Positions 6,701 through 13,947 of a DNA stretch of 15,981 nucleotides are shown piece by piece. Position 1 is the first letter of the stretch. Every line of letters starts with the position of its first letter. Position numbers and translations under genes: made by a program. This DNA comes from an uncultured Lachnospiraceae bacterium (GTDB lineage: Bacteria > Bacillota > Clostridia > Lachnospirales > Lachnospiraceae): positions 1 to 15,981 of the forward strand of contig CAJUJY010000076.1 in NCBI GenBank assembly GCA_910586555.1, written 5' to 3'. The notes under the pieces are model-generated. The model saw nothing but the letters and a program-made list of their open reading frames with translations, was not told the DNA's origin and ran no database searches.

Positions 6701-9700
6701 TTAATCAAGTATTTTATCCAGTGTATCAAACAGGTTTTCAATATCAATAGGTTTTGATATATGTGCATTCATTCCACATTGCATTGCTTCCTGTTTATCC
6801 TCTTCAAATGCATTGGCAGTCATGGCAATAATTGGTATTGAAGCAAGTTCTGTATTTTCAAGTTTCCTGATTGCCTTTGTAGCTTCATAGCCATTCATTA
6901 CAGGCATCTGTACATCCATAAGCACAACCTGGTAATACCCAGGGGAAGAATTTTTAACCATATCCAGTGCAATTTTCCCATTATTTGCTATTTCAGTGCA
7001 AAATCCTGCTTCATTTAAAAGGGTACATGCAATTTCCTGGTTTAATTCAACATCTTCTGTAAGAAGTACACGGCCCTTATGACGTTTTCTTTTTTTATGT
7101 CCCCGTTCTTTATCCTCCTGGTCTTTACTTATAATAGACCGGAGGCAGCTATTAAGTTCTGATAAAAACAGCGGCTTGCTACAGAATGCTGTTACACCTG
7201 CTTCTTTAGCTTCTTTTTCAATATCAGACCAGTCATATGCAGTTAGTACAATAATTGGTACATTGCCACCAGTTTCTTTTTTAATCCTTCTTGCAACTTC
7301 AATGCCATTCATATCAGGAAGCAGCCAGTCAATAATACAGACATGGTAGCTGTTGCCACGCATTACTGCCTGGTGGGTGCGCAGTACTGCTTCTTTTCCA
7401 GACAATGTCCATTCTGCACGCATGCCAATCTGTCCAAGCATATATGATACACTGTCACATGTGTTAAAATCATCATCTACTACCAGTGCCCGGCAGTCTT
7501 TTAATTCGGGTATGTCTTTTAGCTTGTTTTCTGCCGGGTGCAGGCGGAAATTAAAAGAAACTATAAATTCTGTACCTTTTCCCTGTTCACTTTTTACATT
7601 AATTGTCCCCTTCATCATGTCAACGATATTTTTAGTAATTGCCATTCCAAGGCCTGTCCCCTGTATACCGCTTGTTGTAGAATTTTGTTCCCTTTCAAAT
7701 GGCTCAAAAATATGCTTTACAAATTCATTGCTCATTCCAATTCCATTGTCTTTAATTGAAAATTCATATTTTGCATAACCATCAGGTGCACCATCTTTTT
7801 CAGTAATCCTCATGCTGACAAAACCACCAGCACTTGTATACTTTATAGAATTGCTTAAAAGGTTTAAAAGTACCTGGTTAAGACGCAGTTTGTCACAATA
7901 AATATCTTCATCAAGTACATCTATAGTGTCAATATAAAGTTCAAGCTGCTTTGCATGCACATCTGCCTGTATAATATTGTGCAGGCCATGTAAAATTTCA
8001 GGCAGGCTGCAAAGTTTTTCATCAAGGCGTATCTTGCCGCTTTCAATACGGCTCATATCAAGTACATCATTAATAAGGCTTAAAAGATGGTTGCCAGACG
8101 TCTTTATTTTACTAAGGTATTCTTCTACCTGCTCTTTATTGTCAATATGTGTAGAAGCAAGAGTGGTAAATCCTACTATAGCATTCATAGGGGTACGTAT
8201 ATCATGTGACATATTAGAGAGGAATACACTTTTTGCCTTACTTGCCCTTTTTGCCTGCTGCAAGGCATCTTCAAGCAGGTTTTTTTGTTCCATTTCCTTG
8301 CGGGTTTCTTCATCTACACTGCATAATCCAAGAACAATCCCATGGTTTTCTTCCCAGTTGCCTGCCCTTACTATTTTCATACGGAAGTATTCGGTATGGT
8401 TATCTTTACATATCCTGAAATTAACATAATAAAGCCTTTTTTCTGAAAGCTCTTTTTTAATATAAATAATAGAAGATGCATTGAAAAGTGCCTTCTTGTC
8501 ATTTTCATAAACAACTTTATTAATAAAGGTTTCCATGCATTTTTCCAGGGATATTTCTTTATCATTAAAAATAGTGCCAAGTTTATATTTATCATTATCA
8601 GTAAGCTGTAAGCGGTTTCCCAAGCCTGTATCAATGTCAAAAAAGCATACAAGGCTGAAATCTACACTAAGGGCATGTACAAGTTCCATCTGGCGTCTTT
8701 CATTTTCAAGGCGTTCTCTTTTCTCCTTTAATTTCTGGTCTGTACAGTCTAAGAGAAAACGCTGGTAGAACAGTGTGCCGTCTTCTTCAAGTAATTTAAT
8801 ATTGCCCATAATATGTAATATTTCACCATTATCATGTTGTATGCGGTACTCAACATTAACTGTGTCATATGGCTTAACCAGCTTTTTAATACATTCACGC
8901 AGCTTTGGCTTGTCTTCATCCATAACAGAAGGTGCAACCATGTCAAAACCTTTTTCCAGCAATTCCTTTTTAGAGCTGTAACCAAGTATATTAAGGGCTG
9001 CCCTGTTTATGCTTATTATCCGTGTCCCGTCAAATGAATGGGTCATAATGCCACAGTCCAGTGATGTAAAGATTGTTTCAAGGGTAATATTCTTTTTTAT
9101 TAATTCTGCTTCATACTCACGTTCCTGTGTTATATCTATTGCTATGCCTACAGTCCCCATTACACTTCCGTCAATATCATAAAGCGGGGATTTATAAGTG
9201 GTAAGAAGTTTTATGCCATCTCCTGTTTTAACTGTTTCTTCAGCTATGCATGTTTTTTTAGTGTCCATAACCTCACGTTCTGATTCTATGCATGCTGGGT
9301 CATCCTGTTCAACGTCCAATATATAAGCATGCCGCTGTCCTTCTACCTGGTGTTTTGTTTTATTTACGGTCTTACAGAAACTATTATTTACTTTTTTATG
9401 TACACCATTTTTATCTTTGTACCAGACAAGGTTTGGAACGCTGTCAATAGCTGTTTCTAAATACTGGCTGGCCTGCCAGTAATCTTTTGCCATTTTGTAA
9501 GCCTGCTGCCACCTTAAGAAACGGAAGGCTGACTCCTTGTCTGTTAATGGCATTGTCCATATATCATTAATTTCATGCAGTATGTCCTCAAGTGCTGTAA
9601 TCTGGTCTTTATTGGCAAGAAGGATAAGGCATGCATCCTTATTTTTGCCAGAAACCAGGATTTCTGCTGTTTTTCTGGCATCTGTGCCTGTAATGTCCGC

Positions 9701-9856
9701 AAATATTACATCTGCATTAGAAGCCAGCATGGTTTCTGGTGTGCTGCTTTCATAAAATTCATGTGTAAAATGTTCAAGTGGGGACATTTTTTTAATAACG
9801 TCAAATATACCATGCTGTCTGCCTGATAAATAAAAACGAATATGGCAATGATACAT
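6701..9856 (-). CDS. Cytoplasmic multi-PAS hybrid sensor histidine kinase with two receiver domains
   Basis: Signal-transducing kinase of 1051 residues with no membrane segment, so it should sense an internal cue. In order: a receiver-like N-terminal region that lacks a normal acidic pocket (about 1-115), two PAS domains (about 130-245 and 255-375), a further PAS-like region (about 390-515), a coiled segment, HisKA with phospho-acceptor His551 in SHDIRTP, an HATPase with Asn669, DNGIGM (703-708) and GTGLGM (733-738), receiver 1 (DDD 794-796, Asp843, Lys894) and receiver 2 (Glu934/Asp935, Asp981, Lys1035). Both receivers keep all key residues. There is no HPt or DNA-binding domain, and no response regulator gene lies in the window, so the output is unknown. 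AGGAGG (9865-9870) eight bases upstream fixes the start. The stop is 115 bases before the repressor gene, with no clear terminator between. Confidence 0.92.
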   Translation of the reverse strand: MYHCHIRFYLSGRQHGIFDVIKKMSPLEHFTHEFYESSTPETMLASNADVIFADITGTDARKTAEILVSGKNKDACLILLANKDQITALEDILHEINDIWTMPLTDKESAFRFLRWQQAYKMAKDYWQASQYLETAIDSVPNLVWYKDKNGVHKKVNNSFCKTVNKTKHQVEGQRHAYILDVEQDDPACIESEREVMDTKKTCIAEETVKTGDGIKLLTTYKSPLYDIDGSVMGTVGIAIDITQEREYEAELIKKNITLETIFTSLDCGIMTHSFDGTRIISINRAALNILGYSSKKELLEKGFDMVAPSVMDEDKPKLRECIKKLVKPYDTVNVEYRIQHDNGEILHIMGNIKLLEEDGTLFYQRFLLDCTDQKLKEKRERLENERRQMELVHALSVDFSLVCFFDIDTGLGNRLQLTDNDKYKLGTIFNDKEISLEKCMETFINKVVYENDKKALFNASSIIYIKKELSEKRLYYVNFRICKDNHTEYFRMKIVRAGNWEENHGIVLGLCSVDEETRKEMEQKNLLEDALQQAKRASKAKSVFLSNMSHDIRTPMNAIVGFTTLASTHIDNKEQVEEYLSKIKTSGNHLLSLINDVLDMSRIESGKIRLDEKLCSLPEILHGLHNIIQADVHAKQLELYIDTIDVLDEDIYCDKLRLNQVLLNLLSNSIKYTSAGGFVSMRITEKDGAPDGYAKYEFSIKDNGIGMSNEFVKHIFEPFEREQNSTTSGIQGTGLGMAITKNIVDMMKGTINVKSEQGKGTEFIVSFNFRLHPAENKLKDIPELKDCRALVVDDDFNTCDSVSYMLGQIGMRAEWTLSGKEAVLRTHQAVMRGNSYHVCIIDWLLPDMNGIEVARRIKKETGGNVPIIVLTAYDWSDIEKEAKEAGVTAFCSKPLFLSELNSCLRSIISKDQEDKERGHKKRKRHKGRVLLTEDVELNQEIACTLLNEAGFCTEIANNGKIALDMVKNSSPGYYQVVLMDVQMPVMNGYEATKAIRKLENTELASIPIIAMTANAFEEDKQEAMQCGMNAHISKPIDIENLFDTLDKILD

Positions 9857-10012
9857 ATCTGTTTCCTCCTGGTAGGTATAATTATAAATATTAATTTTAG
9901 TTTAACATAAAAAACTTTTCTATACAATCTGTTTATAACAAAGTTTTAGTTTTAATACTTATTTTTTCTAAGGTAAATTATGTTTTTAACTAGTATATTT
10001 AACTCCATCAAG
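9857..10012. other. AT-rich upstream region of the hybrid kinase gene
   Basis: This non-coding stretch carries the kinase ribosome binding site at its left edge and otherwise very AT-rich DNA. A kinase promoter must lie here or nearby on the minus strand, but I see only weak hexamers (for example TTGTAT with a 17-base spacer to TAAACT) and call none. There is no ORF with a credible start. Confidence 0.5.
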
Positions 10013-10056
10013 CAAATAAAAACCTGGCGGCACAATTTAAGATATGTGCTGCCAGG
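10013..10056 (-). terminator. Intrinsic terminator on the minus strand, 3' of the UPF0145 gene
   Basis: CCTGGCGGCACA (10023-10034) pairs with TGTGCTGCCAGG (10045-10056) around a 10-base loop: a 12-bp stem with one mismatch that can form a wobble pair on one strand. On the minus strand it is followed by TTTTTATTTG, a good U tract. On the plus strand no U run follows. It lies about 220 bases beyond the stop of the UPF0145 gene and would end that transcript after repeat copy B. Confidence 0.75.
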
Positions 10057-10089
10057 CATTTAACCCTGCCATTCTGCAATTTTAACCTC

Positions 10090-10266
10090 ATTAAGTAAGC
10101 CCTTTAAAATTCACGCTTCTTAAGCGGTGGGTTTGGGACTTGCTTAGCCTGGCAGGAGTTCAAGCTCCTGCCAGGCTGCCGCAAAGCGGCAATGAGGTTG
10201 ATTTGTAAGTGGGCAAGTAGCAAATGCCTGCTTTGCAGGCAATGCGGATTGCGAATATCCGCTTGA
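10090..10266 (+). repeat. Dispersed structured intergenic repeat, copy B (best preserved, hairpin-rich)
   Basis: It contains four consecutive GC-rich stem-loops: a perfect 13-bp stem AGCCTGGCAGGAG / CTCCTGCCAGGCT (10146-10177, loop TTCAAG), GCCGC-aaa-GCGGC (10178-10190), GCCTGC-ttt-GCAGGC (10226-10240) and GCGGAT-n7-ATCCGC (10244-10262). A smaller stem CAC.GCTT-ctt-AAGC.GTG sits at the left (10112-10128). Positions 10232-10266 are identical, inverted, to 13948-13982 in copy C. The GC content contrasts sharply with the flanks. No reading frame is credible. It lies in the 3' region of the UPF0145 gene and could be a REP-like unit or a structured RNA. Confidence 0.7.
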
Positions 10267-10274
10267 TAACCTTG

Positions 10275-10586
10275 TTATTTTAATTTTACTGCTGTGCCAT
10301 ATGCTATTACTTCTGCTGCACCTGCCATAATTGCAGAGCTTGCATACCTTATATTAACAATAGCATCTGCCCCAAGCTGCTCCGCTTCCTGTACCATGCG
10401 GCTGGTTGCAAGTTCCCTGGCTTCGTTCATCATTTCATTATATGCCTTTAATTCACCGCCAACTAGTGTTTTAAATCCTTGTGTAATATCCCTGCCAATG
10501 TTCTTACTCTGGATAGTGCTGCCTTTTACAAGGCCAAGCATTTCAAGTTCTTTGCCTGTAATATAATCTGTGTTCACTAATATCAT
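10275..10586 (-). CDS. YbjQ/UPF0145 family protein
   Basis: Small 103-residue cytoplasmic protein of the YbjQ (UPF0145) family, described as a putative heavy-metal-binding domain; its biochemical role is not established. The family pattern is clear: an N-terminal MILVNTDYITGKE, a central KNIGRDITQGFKTLVGGEL, an EARELATSRMVQEAEQLGADAIVNIRY segment and a C-terminal AAEVIAYGTAV. The open frame extends upstream to 10694, but the family N-terminus and an AAGGAG at 10594-10599, seven bases upstream, place the start at 10586. Length then equals the usual one for the family. It is transcribed alone from a good promoter (10644-10672). It does not form an operon with the kinase gene, since a terminator lies between. 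Confidence 0.88.
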   Translation of the reverse strand: MILVNTDYITGKELEMLGLVKGSTIQSKNIGRDITQGFKTLVGGELKAYNEMMNEARELATSRMVQEAEQLGADAIVNIRYASSAIMAGAAEVIAYGTAVKLK

Positions 10587-10593
10587 AATATCA

Positions 10594-10599
10594 CTCCTT
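10594..10599 (-). promoter_or_regulatory. Ribosome binding site that fixes the UPF0145 start
   Basis: AAGGAG on the minus strand, seven bases before the ATG at 10586. It argues against the longer reading from 10694, whose extra 36 residues would cover the promoter. Confidence 0.8.
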
Positions 10600-10643
10600 G
10601 TCTTTAAATAAATTTGCATTATATATTGTATTATATAATTAAT

Positions 10644-10672
10644 ACAATAATACATTAAAACAGGTTTGTCAA
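10644..10672 (-). promoter_or_regulatory. Promoter of the UPF0145 gene
   Basis: On the minus strand a perfect TTGACA (plus positions 10667-10672) is followed after exactly 17 bases by TATTGT (10644-10649). Transcription would start near 10637, giving a leader of about 50 bases before the ATG. Confidence 0.65.
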
Positions 10673-10698
10673 GATAATTCTTTTTATGTACCACATTC

Positions 10699-10776
10699 GT
10701 TTCATAAATTTCCAGTTATGTGTAAACAAAAGATAATTTATAGTTATCAACGGTTTGTTTTATAAATTTATGAAAC
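10699..10776. repeat. 13-bp perfect inverted repeat pair upstream of ldh
   Basis: GTTTCATAAATTT (10699-10711) and its exact reverse complement AAATTTATGAAAC (10764-10776) are separated by 52 bases in the divergent region between the UPF0145 gene and ldh. The GC-poor arms and long spacer do not suggest a terminator; paired operator sites are possible. No function is proven. Confidence 0.45.
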
Positions 10777-10885
10777 TACTAATCCCATATATTCCCATAA
10801 TGGTTGTAAATGTATTATATATTGAAAAGCAGATATAATAATTATTGAAATCTTTATATATCCAGTTAATTAAAAACACAGAAAT

Positions 10886-10891
10886 GAGGTG
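10886..10891 (+). promoter_or_regulatory. Ribosome binding site that fixes the ldh start
   Basis: GAGGTG, complementary to the 16S anti-Shine-Dalgarno, lies four bases before the ATG at 10896. The upstream in-frame ATG at 10845 has no such site and would add 17 residues not found in the family. Confidence 0.75.
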
Positions 10892-10895
10892 CGTT

Positions 10896-11837
10896 ATGAA
10901 TTTATCCAAGGCAGGAATTATAGGCTGCGGCTTTGTTGGTGCTACTATTGCATACACACTTATGCAAAGCCATGTTTTCCGTGAAATTGTACTTATTGAT
11001 GTTGATAAGGACAGGGCGGAAGGTGAAGCTATGGACTTAAACCATGGCATACCATTTGCACGCCCTGTAAAAATATATGCAGGAGATTACAAAGACCTTA
11101 AGGATGCAGGTGTTATAATTATAACAGCAGGGGCAGGGCAGAAGCCAGGTGAAACAAGGCTTGACCTTGTAAATAAAAATGTCAGCATTTTTAAACAGAT
11201 TATCCCAGGAATAACAGAATATGTAAATGATGCAATACTTCTTGTATTAAGCAACCCTGTTGATATACTTACATGGGTTACCCTTAAACTGTCTGGTTTT
11301 AAGGAAAGCCATGTTATTGGAAGCGGCACAGTCCTTGATTCTGCAAGGCTTAAGTATGTAATAGGGGAACATCTTCTAGTTGATCCAAGAAGTGTCCATT
11401 CATTTATAATAGGTGAGCATGGCGACAGTGAAGTTACCGCATGGAGCAGTGTCAATGTAAGTGGTATACCTGTAAACCAGTTCTGTGAAATGCGTGGTTA
11501 TGAAACACATGCTGAGAACAGAAGCAAGCTTTCGGATATGGTGAAAAACAGTGCTTATGAAATAATAGACAGAAAAGGTGCAACCTATTATGGTATAGCT
11601 ATGGCGACAAGAAGGATTTGTGAAAGCATAGTACATGATGAAAAAAGCATACTTACAGTAAGCAGCATGCAGCACCATTATTATGAAGCAGATGGTGTAT
11701 GTATAGGTATGCCGTCTGTTGTCGGGAGTGATGGTGTAGAGCAGGTAGTATGTATTGACCTGGATGGCAATGAGGCAGATCTTTTGAAGAAGTCTGTTAA
11801 AGCACTGGAAGAGGTAATTAACAGTATAGATATTTAA
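10896..11837 (+). CDS. ldh: L-lactate dehydrogenase
   Basis: Reduces pyruvate to L-lactate with NADH in the cytoplasm, regenerating NAD+ during fermentation. The 313-residue protein shows the Rossmann loop GCGFVG (10-15), Asp35 for the NAD ribose, the mobile active-site loop AGQKPGETR (80-88) with Gln82, which selects lactate/pyruvate where malate dehydrogenases have Arg, then SNPVD (119-123), Asp148 and Arg151 in the substrate site, and the catalytic His175 in GEHGD. Length is typical. I start at 10896, not at the upstream ATG at 10845, because a GAGGTG site and the family N-terminus (MNLSKAGIIG) agree. It is probably a single-gene unit: the next gene begins 323 bases later behind its own structured leader. 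I saw no reliable Rex or CcpA site upstream. Confidence 0.94.
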   Translation: MNLSKAGIIGCGFVGATIAYTLMQSHVFREIVLIDVDKDRAEGEAMDLNHGIPFARPVKIYAGDYKDLKDAGVIIITAGAGQKPGETRLDLVNKNVSIFKQIIPGITEYVNDAILLVLSNPVDILTWVTLKLSGFKESHVIGSGTVLDSARLKYVIGEHLLVDPRSVHSFIIGEHGDSEVTAWSSVNVSGIPVNQFCEMRGYETHAENRSKLSDMVKNSAYEIIDRKGATYYGIAMATRRICESIVHDEKSILTVSSMQHHYYEADGVCIGMPSVVGSDGVEQVVCIDLDGNEADLLKKSVKALEEVINSIDI

Positions 11838-11843
11838 AAAGTA

Positions 11844-11982
11844 TTACAAAATTTAGATAGACTATTTTTGTAAAAAAGTATATAATGGGTTATATTGGCA
11901 ACAGAAACAAAATCTGGAACATGGGTTGTATTTTTATATATAGATACAATATTTATGTATTATTTAAGTATTGTATCTATAT
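11844..11982 (+). other. AT-rich stem-loops 3' of ldh
   Basis: Two inverted repeats follow ldh: TTACAAAA / TTTTGTAA (11844-11851 and 11866-11873), and a perfect 14-bp pair ATATAGATACAATA / TATTGTATCTATAT (11938-11951 and 11969-11982) with a 17-base loop. Neither has a proper U tract on the plus strand, so I do not call a terminator, though they may mark the end of the ldh transcript or protect its 3' end. Confidence 0.45.
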
Positions 11983-12010
11983 CTTCTTGTATATACATAT
12001 TTATAAATAT

Positions 12011-12053
12011 TGCCATGGCAGCCAGGTAATATATGTAATCCAGGCTGCAGGCA
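12011..12053 (+). other. GC-rich hairpin in the leader of the phosphate cotransporter gene
   Basis: TGCC-atg-GCAGCC-a-GG (12011-12025) pairs with CC-a-GGCTGC-a-GGCA (12040-12053) around a loop of about 14 bases. This makes a long stem with a symmetrical A/A mismatch in AT-rich surroundings. No U tract follows. It does not match a riboswitch class that I recognise. Confidence 0.5.
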
Positions 12054-12114
12054 TTAGCAGGACAAACACCAGGTTAGTACAGTAGCGTTTTTGTTGTAAT
12101 TAAATTATACACAG

Positions 12115-12153
12115 TCCTGGAGGAAGCCTTAAAGCTTCCAAAGGCGCAGGAGG
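12115..12153 (+). promoter_or_regulatory. Leader hairpin next to, and possibly masking, the ribosome binding site
   Basis: GGAAGC (12122-12127) and GCTTCC (12134-12139) form a 6-bp stem with a CTTAAA loop. The outer TCCTG (12115-12119) can pair with CAGGA (12147-12151), which overlaps the AGGAGG ribosome binding site (12148-12153) of the cotransporter gene. This could modulate translation; the function is inferred from base pairing only. Confidence 0.4.
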
Positions 12154-12160
12154 ATTAATA

Positions 12161-13918
12161 ATGGATGTATTCAGTGTGCTGACAATGATAGGGGGACTTG
12201 CATTATTTCTTTATGGTATGCATGTAATGGGAGATGGGCTTGCAAAGACATCAGGAGGCAGGCTTGAGGGGATACTTGAGAAATTTACATCTAAAACATC
12301 ACTTGCTGTATTACTTGGGGCCGGGGTTACGGCAGTAATACAGTCTTCTTCTGCTACTACCGTAATGGTGGTAGGTTTTGTTAATTCAGGGATTATGAAG
12401 TTAAACCAGGCAGTTGGCATTATTATGGGAGCTAATATTGGTACAACTGTAACATCATGGATTTTAAGCCTTGCTGGCATTGAAAGTGACAATATATTTA
12501 TGAAAATGTTAAAGCCTTCATCATTTGCCCCTGTTTTTGCAATAATTGGTGTATCTATGATGCTTTTTGCTAAAAGTACTAAGAAAAAGGACATAGGCAC
12601 GATAATGGCAGGCTTTGCAATACTTATGACAGGCATGGACACTATGAGCAAGGCACTTGAACCACTTGCAGATGTACCAGAGTTTACAGGTCTTTTTACA
12701 ATGTTTAAAAACCCTGTGCTTGGTGTAATAGCAGGTGCGCTTCTTACAGCCCTTATACAGAGCTCTTCAGCATCTGTAGGTATTTTGCAGGCACTCTGCC
12801 TTACAGGTTCAATAACATATGCTTCTGCAATCCCTATTATTATGGGACAGAATATAGGCACATGTGTAACGGCACTTATTTCGGGTATTGGTGCAACTAA
12901 AAATGCAAAAAGGGCAGCACTTGTACATTTTTATTTTAACCTTATAGGGACTGTTATATTTATGGCAGCATTTTACCTGCTGAATATATTTATAAACTTT
13001 AATTTCCTTGATGATGCAGCAGGGGCAGCAGGAATTGCAGTTGTACATTCAATATTTAACATTGCTGCCACATTATGCCTTATGCCATTCAGGAAAGGAC
13101 TTGTAAGCCTTGCAATGCTTACAATACGTGATGACGAGGTACAGGCAGAGGAAAATGCGCTTGCACTTCTTGACGAAAGGTTTCTTGAACAGCCAGCTTT
13201 TGCAGTTGCACAGGCAAAGAAAACTGCTGTGCAGATGGCAAAGGCAGCACAGGATGCCCTGTTTAAAGCAATAGATTTAAGGCACCATTATGATGAGGCT
13301 GGTGCAGAAAGTGTTATAGAACTTGAAAACCTTGTTGACAGGTATGAAGATGAAATCGGGACATACCTTATGAAGATAAATAATGCTGAACTTGTACAGT
13401 CAGACTCACAGGACGTTACAATGATACTGCACTGTATTGGTGATTTTGAAAGGATTTCAGACCATGCAGTTAATATAATGGAAACTGCAAGGGAAGTTAC
13501 AAAAAAAGAAGAGCACTTTTCTGATAAAGCAAAAGCGGAACTTGATGTATATGAAGCGGCAGTACGTGAAATTGTTTCAATGACATATAATGTGTTTGCA
13601 GGTGAAGACACAGAACTTGCCACACATGTAGAACCATTAGAAGAAGTAATTGACAATATAAATGAAGAAGTAAAGAAAAAGCATGTAAAACGTTTAAGGA
13701 AAGGCAAGTGTACAATAGGCCTTGGTTTTATACTTTCGGATTTAACAACAAATTATGAAAGGGTTGCAGACCATTGTTCAAATATTGCTGCCTGCCTTAT
13801 ACAGACTAAAGAAGATGCACTGGAAACGCATGAATATATTGATAACCTTAAGGAGAATGACGCAATAAGGTTTAACCGTGAATATAAAGAATACAGGAAA
13901 AAGTATAAAATGCCATAA
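12161..13918 (+). CDS. Na+/phosphate cotransporter (NptA/PNaS family) with C-terminal PhoU-like domain
   Basis: Membrane protein of 585 residues that probably moves inorganic phosphate with sodium. It has the two inverted PNaS repeats: QSSSATT (61-67) with GANIGTT (90-96), and QSSSASV (200-206) with GQNIGTC (229-235), within about eight hydrophobic segments over residues 1-320. The soluble part (about 340-560) is PhoU-like, with the paired metal-binding helices DFERISDHAVNI (428-439) and NYERVADHCSNI (531-542). Length and order are usual for bacterial NptA-type proteins with PhoU tails. AGGAGG at 12148-12153, seven bases upstream, fixes the start. No pst genes are near, and the direction of transport cannot be told from sequence; some relatives are thought to export or sense phosphate. 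The hairpin-rich leader suggests post-transcriptional control. Confidence 0.92.
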   Translation: MDVFSVLTMIGGLALFLYGMHVMGDGLAKTSGGRLEGILEKFTSKTSLAVLLGAGVTAVIQSSSATTVMVVGFVNSGIMKLNQAVGIIMGANIGTTVTSWILSLAGIESDNIFMKMLKPSSFAPVFAIIGVSMMLFAKSTKKKDIGTIMAGFAILMTGMDTMSKALEPLADVPEFTGLFTMFKNPVLGVIAGALLTALIQSSSASVGILQALCLTGSITYASAIPIIMGQNIGTCVTALISGIGATKNAKRAALVHFYFNLIGTVIFMAAFYLLNIFINFNFLDDAAGAAGIAVVHSIFNIAATLCLMPFRKGLVSLAMLTIRDDEVQAEENALALLDERFLEQPAFAVAQAKKTAVQMAKAAQDALFKAIDLRHHYDEAGAESVIELENLVDRYEDEIGTYLMKINNAELVQSDSQDVTMILHCIGDFERISDHAVNIMETAREVTKKEEHFSDKAKAELDVYEAAVREIVSMTYNVFAGEDTELATHVEPLEEVIDNINEEVKKKHVKRLRKGKCTIGLGFILSDLTTNYERVADHCSNIAACLIQTKEDALETHEYIDNLKENDAIRFNREYKEYRKKYKMP

Positions 13919-13947
13919 TATATCCGTATGACAGCCTTGGCCTGGTG

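Noticed and set aside
10090..10266. Copy B as an end of an IS200/IS605-type element
   Set aside because: The small CGCTT-ctt-AAGCG hairpin recalls such ends, but no transposase or TnpB remnant is next to any of the three copies, so an insertion sequence is not supported.
10587..10694. N-terminal extension of the UPF0145 protein
   Set aside because: It would cover the promoter hexamers, and the true start has a good AAGGAG and the family N-terminus.
10715..10735. Possible Rex-like site upstream of ldh (AGTTATGTGTAAACAA)
   Set aside because: Only loosely similar to TTGTTAA-n4-TTAACAA; the left half-site is poor, so I do not call it.
10845..10895. 17-residue N-terminal extension of lactate dehydrogenase
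   Set aside because: No ribosome binding site for the upstream ATG, while the downstream ATG has GAGGTG and matches the family N-terminus.
11885..12085. 66-codon plus-strand ORF after ldh
   Set aside because: Tyr/Ile-rich low-complexity product that runs through the 14-bp inverted repeat and the leader hairpin, with no ribosome binding site; looks like chance in AT-rich DNA.
12211..12861. 216-codon minus-strand ORF opposite the phosphate cotransporter gene
   Set aside because: Lies wholly inside a strongly supported gene on the other strand; the product is a shadow of membrane-helix codons with no recognised motif.
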